From assembly GCA_024743015.1 (NCBI GenBank), contig JANSXJ010000116.1:1-10005 (forward strand): 10,005 bases of DNA, read 5' to 3'. The first letter of the stretch is position 1; each line of letters starts with the position of its first letter. The notes under the pieces were generated by a model. It was not told where the DNA came from, did no database searches, and worked only from the letters and a program-made list of their open reading frames with translations. The translations under genes were made by a program, and so were the position numbers. The DNA comes from Hyphomonas sp. Lineage in GTDB: Bacteria; Pseudomonadota; Alphaproteobacteria; Caulobacterales; Hyphomonadaceae. Below are positions 5,188 through 10,005 of the stretch, piece by piece.

Positions 5188-6999
5188 ATGTCGAATGTTG
5201 GCGTTTCCGCAAACCGTCTTGAAATCATGCAAATCGCGAAAGCGGTTGCCGAAGAGAAAGCGATTGATCGCGCCATCGTCATTGAGGCGATGCAGGAAGC
5301 GATCGAAAAAGCTGCAAAGTCTCGCTATGGCCAGGAGCATGATATTCGCGCCATCATCGATCACGAGACCGGCGAGCAGACGCTTTGGCGCGTTCAGACA
5401 GTCGTTGCTGACGACGAGGTTGAGGATGCTGCGCAACAGATCTCTCTGAAAGACGCCAAGAAACTGGACGCCAGCCTGGAAATCGGCAGCGAGATCACGG
5501 AAGAGCTTCCGCCATTCGATTTCGGCCGGGTTGCGGCGCAAACCGCCAAACAGGTCATCATGCAGAAGGTGCGTGATGCTGAGCGGCAGCGCCAATATGA
5601 CGAATACAAGGATCGCGAAGGCGAGATCATCAACGGGATCGTCAAGCGGGTCGAGTATGGCCACGTCATTGTCGATCTGGGCCGCGCTGAAGGTATCATT
5701 CGCCGCAATGATGGCATCCCGCGCGAGAATTTCCAGCCAAACGATCGCGTTCGCGCCTACCTGTACAAAGTCAGCCGCGAGATCAAAGGCCCGCAGATCT
5801 TCCTGTCTCGCGCCCACCCTGACTTCATGGTGAAACTGTTCGCAGCAGAAGTCCCTGAGGTTTATGAGGGCGTGATCGAAATCCGCTCTTGCGCCCGTGA
5901 TGCGGGATCTCGCGCCAAGATCGGCGTGATCTCGAATGACAGCTCTATTGATCCCGTTGGGGCATGTGTCGGTATGCGCGGCGCCCGGGTTCAAGCTGTG
6001 GTCGGAGAACTGTCCGGCGAGAAGATCGACATCATTCCGTGGAACTATGATGACGCAACTTTCATCGTGAATGCGTTGCAGCCGGCCGAGGTCTCGAAAG
6101 TGGTTCTCGACGAAGACGAGCACCGTGTTGAAGTCGTTGTTGCAGATGACCAGTTCCCCCTGGCCATTGGCCGCCGCGGACAAAACGTTCGCCTCGCGTC
6201 GCAACTGACAGGCTGGCAGATCGATCTCGTGACCGAGACGGACGATTCCGAGCGCTATCAGCTCGACTTCCAGCGCCGCACTGACTTGTTCATGCAGGCT
6301 CTCGATGCCGACGAAACGCTGGCGCAGCTGCTGGCATCAGAAGGCTTCGGAGAAGTTGAGGACATTGCCTATATTGCTCCCGAAGAGTTCATGCAGGTCG
6401 AAGGCTTCGACGAAGACGTCGCGGCCGAAATCCAGGAACGCGCCCGCGAATATCTTGAAAAGCTCGCTGCAGAGCAAGATGCCAAGCGACTGGAACTCGG
6501 CGTTGAAGACGCCGTCATGGAACTCGACGGCATGTCTCCGGGCTTTGCTGTGAAGCTCGGCGAGAACGACGTTAAGACCGTCGAGGATGTTGCTGGCCTG
6601 GTGCCAGACGACCTCACCGGTTGGCGCGAAAACACTAAGGAAGGCAAGCCAGTCTGGCAGGAAGGCATCCTGAAGAAAGGCGAAATGCGCAAAGACGATG
6701 CGCAGCTTTTCATCATGAAAGCCCGCGTCATTGCCGGTTGGATCGAGCCAGAAGCGCTCGAGCAGCTGGAAGCTGAGATGGCCGCTGAAGCCGCTGGCGA
6801 GGAACCGCAAGACCTGACCGAAGAAGAGCGCGCGCTTCTGGCGCTCGGCGAACTCGGTAAGTCCACCGCGAGCGACGACGCCGTTGCCGAGGAAACCCTG
6901 GATGTCAGCGACGAAGACATCCTGGCTGAATTGGAAGGCCTCGATCTCGACGAGGATCTTCTCATGGAGGGCGGCGACGATGCCGCAGAGCCTCAATGA
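5188..6999 (+). CDS. nusA: Transcription termination/antitermination protein NusA
   Basis: RNA-polymerase-associated elongation factor that promotes pausing and intrinsic termination and takes part in antitermination complexes; 603 residues. Domains in order: N-terminal RNAP-binding domain (about 1-135), S1 domain (about 142-197, from DREGEIINGIVKRVEYGHVI), KH1 with VGACVGMRGARVQAV (257-271), KH2 with AIGRRGQNVRLASQLTGW (326-343), then two helix-hairpin-helix acidic-repeat-like segments (about 370-425 and 440-518, the second ending KARVIAGWIE). A very acidic tail (525-603) ends the protein. Repeated C-terminal domains are found in proteobacterial NusA and absent from the short Gram-positive form. 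The ATG at 5188 has GGAG at 5175-5178, 9 bases away; an upstream GTG at 5173 would sit inside that site. The tail DNA also encodes the ribosome-binding site of the next gene. NusA is autoregulatory in E. coli. Confidence 0.97.
   Translation: MSNVGVSANRLEIMQIAKAVAEEKAIDRAIVIEAMQEAIEKAAKSRYGQEHDIRAIIDHETGEQTLWRVQTVVADDEVEDAAQQISLKDAKKLDASLEIGSEITEELPPFDFGRVAAQTAKQVIMQKVRDAERQRQYDEYKDREGEIINGIVKRVEYGHVIVDLGRAEGIIRRNDGIPRENFQPNDRVRAYLYKVSREIKGPQIFLSRAHPDFMVKLFAAEVPEVYEGVIEIRSCARDAGSRAKIGVISNDSSIDPVGACVGMRGARVQAVVGELSGEKIDIIPWNYDDATFIVNALQPAEVSKVVLDEDEHRVEVVVADDQFPLAIGRRGQNVRLASQLTGWQIDLVTETDDSERYQLDFQRRTDLFMQALDADETLAQLLASEGFGEVEDIAYIAPEEFMQVEGFDEDVAAEIQERAREYLEKLAAEQDAKRLELGVEDAVMELDGMSPGFAVKLGENDVKTVEDVAGLVPDDLTGWRENTKEGKPVWQEGILKKGEMRKDDAQLFIMKARVIAGWIEPEALEQLEAEMAAEAAGEEPQDLTEEERALLALGELGKSTASDDAVAEETLDVSDEDILAELEGLDLDEDLLMEGGDDAAEPQ
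6966..6970 (+). promoter_or_regulatory. Ribosome binding site for the YlxR-fusion gene inside nusA
   Basis: GGAGG lies within the codons for the Met-Glu-Gly near the NusA C-terminus, 9 bases before the ATG at 6980. It is the reason for choosing that start over in-frame codons further upstream, and it makes translational coupling with nusA likely. Confidence 0.7.
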
Positions 7000-7657
7000 T
7001 CCTGACCAGCGCCTAGAGGCGCAACAGGCTTCGCGCGCTGGCCGATTGCTTCGCCAGTGTGCGGTGACGCGTGAGCGCCTGGCGCCCGACGCGCTCATCC
7101 GCTTTGTGCGAAGCCCCGATGGAATCGTCGTTCCGGACGGATTCGGCAAACTTCCAGGCCGCGGCGTCTGGGTTTCCGCCGATCAGGAAACGCTGAACAC
7201 CGCCCTGCAGTCGGATGCGTTTTCCAGAGCCTTCAAAGCCAGATCCACCCCGATGGAGGGCCTGGCCGATGAAGTCGAGCGTCAGCTATTGCAGCGCTGC
7301 ACTGGGCTGCTTGGCATGGCGAAAAAGAGCGGCGCGGCCGTGCTTGGATTTGACCAGGTGCGCGACTATATCCGCAGACAAGAGCCAGGCTTACTTCTAG
7401 AAGCGAGCGATGGTGCAGAAGATGGCCGGAACAAGGTTCATTTTCTTGCTAAGGCGATATATGAAGACGTCAAAGTCGCGGGCGCTCTGTCGTCCGCTGA
7501 ATTGGGCATGGCCTTTGGGCGGCAGCATGTGATACATGCGCTGCTTGAACACGGTTCTCTTGCGGATGCCTTCTCGGTTGCCTATCGGCGACTGACAGGA
7601 TTCCGCGTTGCGCCCGAGACAGGCTGGTTCTCCGGCGGACGAGAGAAGAAAGTATAG
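6980..7657 (+). CDS. YlxR (DUF448) and L7Ae/L30e-like fusion, predicted RNA-binding protein
   Basis: Predicted cytoplasmic RNA-binding protein of 225 residues joining two domains that are separate genes (ylxR and ylxQ) in Firmicutes. Residues about 24-85 are the YlxR/DUF448 domain: [20 protein letters not shown] (25-44), then the hallmark [10 protein letters not shown] (56-65). Residues about 100-195 match an L7Ae/L30e-like fold: [18 protein letters not shown] (110-127) is the typical kink-turn-binding-protein entry. The C-terminus contains [13 protein letters not shown] (156-168) and a basic end. The ATG at 6980 overlaps the last 20 bases of nusA. B. subtilis YlxR has been linked to RNase P activity, and L7Ae-like proteins bind kink-turn RNA; the role of the fusion in this organism is inferred only. 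Its position between nusA and infB is conserved across many bacteria. Confidence 0.9.
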   Translation: MPQSLNDPDQRLEAQQASRAGRLLRQCAVTRERLAPDALIRFVRSPDGIVVPDGFGKLPGRGVWVSADQETLNTALQSDAFSRAFKARSTPMEGLADEVERQLLQRCTGLLGMAKKSGAAVLGFDQVRDYIRRQEPGLLLEASDGAEDGRNKVHFLAKAIYEDVKVAGALSSAELGMAFGRQHVIHALLEHGSLADAFSVAYRRLTGFRVAPETGWFSGGREKKV

Positions 7658-7659
7658 GA

Positions 7660-7678
7660 GGGGCGAACTTTTCGCCTC
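7660..7678 (+). other. Intercistronic hairpin between the YlxR fusion and infB
   Basis: GGGCGAA-like left arm (7660-7667) pairs with right arm TTCGCCTC (7671-7678): six Watson-Crick pairs (GGCGAA/TTCGCC) plus a G-U and a G-C pair, around a 3-base CTT loop. No T-run follows, so it is not an intrinsic terminator. It begins 3 bases after the YlxR-fusion stop and ends 28 bases before the infB start, and may mark mRNA processing or tune infB translation. Confidence 0.5.
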
Positions 7679-7706
7679 GAATGAAAGGTTAAACACCAGG
7701 GTACGC

Positions 7707-10005
7707 ATGAGCGATACGAAAGACAAAGGCACGACTGGCGGGCGCAAGCCACTGACTGTTTCACGCGGATCCGGATCCGGCACCGTGAAGCAGACCTTTA
7801 GCCATGGGCGGTCCAAACAGGTCGTGGTCGAAACTAAAAAACGCCGCACCGTCGGGGCGCAGACCAAGCCTGGTGCAGCAAAGCCCGGAGCGACCGGCAA
7901 GAAGGCGGCACCTGCCGGGAAGCAGCAATCCAAGCTGGCGGCCGCAGCTGCGAAACTCGGGATCACTGAAGAAGAGCTGATCCAGCGCCAGAAAGTCCTG
8001 CTGCAACGCAAGAAGGCTGAAGAGTCGCGTAAGGCCGAGCAAGAAAAGCAAAACGCGCGCTCCAAGGCCCTGGAAGAAAAACAGCACGCTCAGAAGCAAA
8101 AAGAAAAAGAGCGCGAAGAAGCTGAAGCACGTCGCAAGACGGAAGAGGCCGAGCGCAAGAAGGCGGAAGCTGAAGCCAAGAAAAAGTCTGAACCTGAAAC
8201 GGCGAAGGCCTCTCGCGGAGAACGCGGCGGCGGAAAGCGCGATGCAGCACCAAGCCAGGCCGATCTCGAAGCAGCAGCGAACTCCGCCTCCAGTCGCCGC
8301 AAAGGCGGACGCAATGATCGCGATGACCGCAATCGCCGCGATCAAGGCGGCGGTCGTGGTGGCCGTGGTGGTGACTCGAAACGACGCCGCGGAAAACTGA
8401 CGATTGCTTCGGCTCTGGGTGATGACGGCGATCGCCAACGTTCCCTCGCTTCCGTTAAGCGAGCGCGCGAACGTGAGCGCGAACGGCGCATGGGTAATGA
8501 GCAATCGGAAAAGCTCTCCGTAGAGGTGACGCTGCCGGAAACCATCACGCTGCAAGACCTAGCCGGTCGCATGAATGAGCGCGTCGCGGACGTCGTGAAA
8601 TTCATGATGCAGCAAGGCGAAATGCTGCGCGGCAACGATATTATCGATGCGGATACCGCAGAACTGATCGCGGAAGAGTTTGGACACACCGTGAAACGCG
8701 TGTCTGAAGCTGACGTGGAAATTGGCCTGGAAGGCACCGAAGACGATCCGAAGGATCTCGTTGGACGTCCACCAATCGTCACGATCATGGGTCATGTTGA
8801 CCACGGCAAGACATCACTGCTCGATGCACTGCGGTCTACCGATGTCGTGTCTGGCGAAGCAGGCGGGATTACCCAGCATATTGGTGCCTACCAGGTTCAG
8901 CTGAAATCTGGCGACAAAATCAGCTTCCTCGATACGCCGGGCCACGCAGCCTTCTCTGCCATGCGTGCCCGCGGCGCGAATGTCACCGATATCGTCATCC
9001 TCGTGGTCGCGGCGAATGACTCTGTCATGCCGCAGACTATCGAAGCCATCAAACACGCCAAGGCTGCGGAAGTTCCGATCATCGTTGCCGTGAACAAGGT
9101 TGACCTTCAGGATGCAGATGCAAGCCGGGTTCTCACCGATTTGCTGCAGCATGATATTCAAGTCGAAGCGATGGGCGGTGAGGTTCAGGCTGTTGAAGTC
9201 TCAGCCCTCAAGAAGACCGGTCTGGACGAGCTGACAGAAGCGATCACGCTCCAGGCGGAGCTTCTCGAACTGACGGCAAACCCGAAACGCGAAGCCGATG
9301 GCATTGTCGTGGAATCGCAACTCGACAAAGGTCGCGGCCCGGTCGCGACTGTCCTGGTCAAACGCGGAACACTGAAACGCGGCGATATTGTCGTCGCTGG
9401 TGCCCAGTGGGGCAAAGTGCGCGCCCTGGTGAATGAGCGAAATCAGCAGATGAAGGAGGCTTTGCCTTCCATGCCCGCGGAGATCCTTGGTCTCGATGGC
9501 ACGCCTGAACCAGGTGACGCATTCAACGTTGTCACCACCGAAGCCCGCGCGCGAGAAATCACCGAGTATCGTCAGCGCATGAAGCGCCAGATGCAGGGCG
9601 TTGCCACGCAGCGCGCATCTCTGGAGCAATTCATGACCAGCCTGAAAGACGGCTCGGCTGATACCAAAGATCTGCCAATCGTCCTGAAGGGCGATGTGCA
9701 GGGCTCAGTCGAAGCCATCACGCAGTCGCTGGAGAATATCTCCACCGAAGAAGTTCGCGCCAATGTTATCTATGGTGCGGCCGGCGGTATTTCCGAAAGC
9801 GATATATTGCTCGCCCAGTCTTCTGGCGCACCCGTCTTCGCGTTCAATGTCCGCGCCAACAAGCAAGCGCGCGAACTGGCAGAAAAAGAAGGCGTCGAAA
9901 TTCGCTACTATTCGATCATCTATGAGCTGATCGATGATGTGAAAGCCTCACTGTCCGGCATGCTGGAGCCAGAGAAGAAAGAAACCTTCATCGGCTACGC
10001 AGACA
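7707..10005 (+). CDS. infB: Translation initiation factor IF-2, C-terminus beyond window
   Basis: GTPase that brings fMet-tRNA to the 30S subunit and promotes 70S joining. The visible part is 766 residues; the final fMet-tRNA-binding domain is beyond the edge. Residues 1-47 hold the N-terminal motif [17 protein letters not shown] (31-47). A Lys/Glu-rich, probably coiled-coil helix covers about 84-162, and a Gly/Arg-rich low-complexity linker 197-229. A domain with [20 protein letters not shown] (270-289) precedes the G domain: G1 GHVDHGKT (362-369), G2 GGIT (386-389), G3 DTPGH (409-413), G4 NKVD (463-466), G5 SAL (499-501). All are intact. Domain II (about 530-640) and domain III follow ([12 protein letters not shown] typical of IF-2). 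ATG 7707 is preceded by CAGGG, 5 bases away. It lies 49 bases after the YlxR fusion. Confidence 0.96.
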   Translation, partial: MSDTKDKGTTGGRKPLTVSRGSGSGTVKQTFSHGRSKQVVVETKKRRTVGAQTKPGAAKPGATGKKAAPAGKQQSKLAAAAAKLGITEEELIQRQKVLLQRKKAEESRKAEQEKQNARSKALEEKQHAQKQKEKEREEAEARRKTEEAERKKAEAEAKKKSEPETAKASRGERGGGKRDAAPSQADLEAAANSASSRRKGGRNDRDDRNRRDQGGGRGGRGGDSKRRRGKLTIASALGDDGDRQRSLASVKRARERERERRMGNEQSEKLSVEVTLPETITLQDLAGRMNERVADVVKFMMQQGEMLRGNDIIDADTAELIAEEFGHTVKRVSEADVEIGLEGTEDDPKDLVGRPPIVTIMGHVDHGKTSLLDALRSTDVVSGEAGGITQHIGAYQVQLKSGDKISFLDTPGHAAFSAMRARGANVTDIVILVVAANDSVMPQTIEAIKHAKAAEVPIIVAVNKVDLQDADASRVLTDLLQHDIQVEAMGGEVQAVEVSALKKTGLDELTEAITLQAELLELTANPKREADGIVVESQLDKGRGPVATVLVKRGTLKRGDIVVAGAQWGKVRALVNERNQQMKEALPSMPAEILGLDGTPEPGDAFNVVTTEARAREITEYRQRMKRQMQGVATQRASLEQFMTSLKDGSADTKDLPIVLKGDVQGSVEAITQSLENISTEEVRANVIYGAAGGISESDILLAQSSGAPVFAFNVRANKQARELAEKEGVEIRYYSIIYELIDDVKASLSGMLEPEKKETFIGYAD

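Noticed and set aside
5059..6204. Long open frame on the - strand opposite rimP/nusA
   Set aside because: It lies antisense to strongly conserved NusA domains, has no recognisable motif, and results from the codon bias of nusA.
7681..7692. ATG-AAA-GGT-TAA mini-frame before infB
   Set aside because: Three codons with no ribosome binding site; no sign of a leader-peptide attenuator.
7766..7779. Tandem GGATCC units near the infB 5' end, resembling a cloning linker
   Set aside because: In frame they encode a Gly-Ser stretch inside a conserved IF-2 N-terminal context; natural low complexity is a sufficient explanation.
7761..8555. Open frame on the - strand opposite the IF-2 N-terminal region
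   Set aside because: Its Phe/Leu/Arg-rich composition is the mirror of the Lys/Glu-rich codons of IF-2; no family resemblance or ribosome binding site.

Overview
The window carries the alphaproteobacterial transcription/translation cluster rimP-nusA-ylxR-infB on the + strand, with five other genes upstream. The lineage call rests on three things: a single ORF that joins a YlxR domain to an L7Ae-like domain, an acidic extended RimP and NusA, and an IF-2 with the alphaproteobacterial GRSKxVVVExxxRR N-terminal motif. The TonB-type secreted protein and moderate-to-high GC would fit a Hyphomonadaceae/Maricaulales-like organism, but that narrower placement is only inference.

Left part (1-2246, - strand): a partial FMN-dependent nitronate monooxygenase-like oxidoreductase preceded by a Bcr/CflA-type MFS drug transporter. 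Both are read leftwards with a 66-base gap, so they may form a two-gene unit. A 174-base divergent region (2247-2420) holding a 19-base dyad separates them from trmB, which is read rightwards.

Middle part (2421-4570, + strand): trmB (tRNA m7G46 methyltransferase); a signal-peptide-bearing protein with a C-terminal TonB-type domain and its own putative promoter over the trmB stop; then a single-domain cold-shock protein with a structured 179-base upstream region. A strong intrinsic terminator (12-bp stem, GGAA tetraloop, TTTTCTTT) follows the cold-shock gene.

Right part (4587-10005, + strand): rimP (30S maturation), nusA (elongation/termination factor), the YlxR-L7Ae fusion overlapping the end of nusA by 20 bases, and infB (IF-2), which runs off the window after its G domain and most of domains II and III. 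They are tightly packed and presumably co-transcribed, linking ribosome assembly, transcription elongation and initiation.

The most interesting arrangement is regulatory. A cold-shock RNA chaperone gene sits directly before an intrinsic terminator, and the rimP-nusA-infB operon begins only about 16 bases after its U-tract, leaving almost no room for a separate promoter. CspA-family proteins are known antiterminators at the E. coli operon carrying the same genes, so read-through or attenuation control is a testable idea here. I saw no tRNA or rRNA gene, CRISPR array or insertion sequence. No gap between genes exceeds 300 bases.
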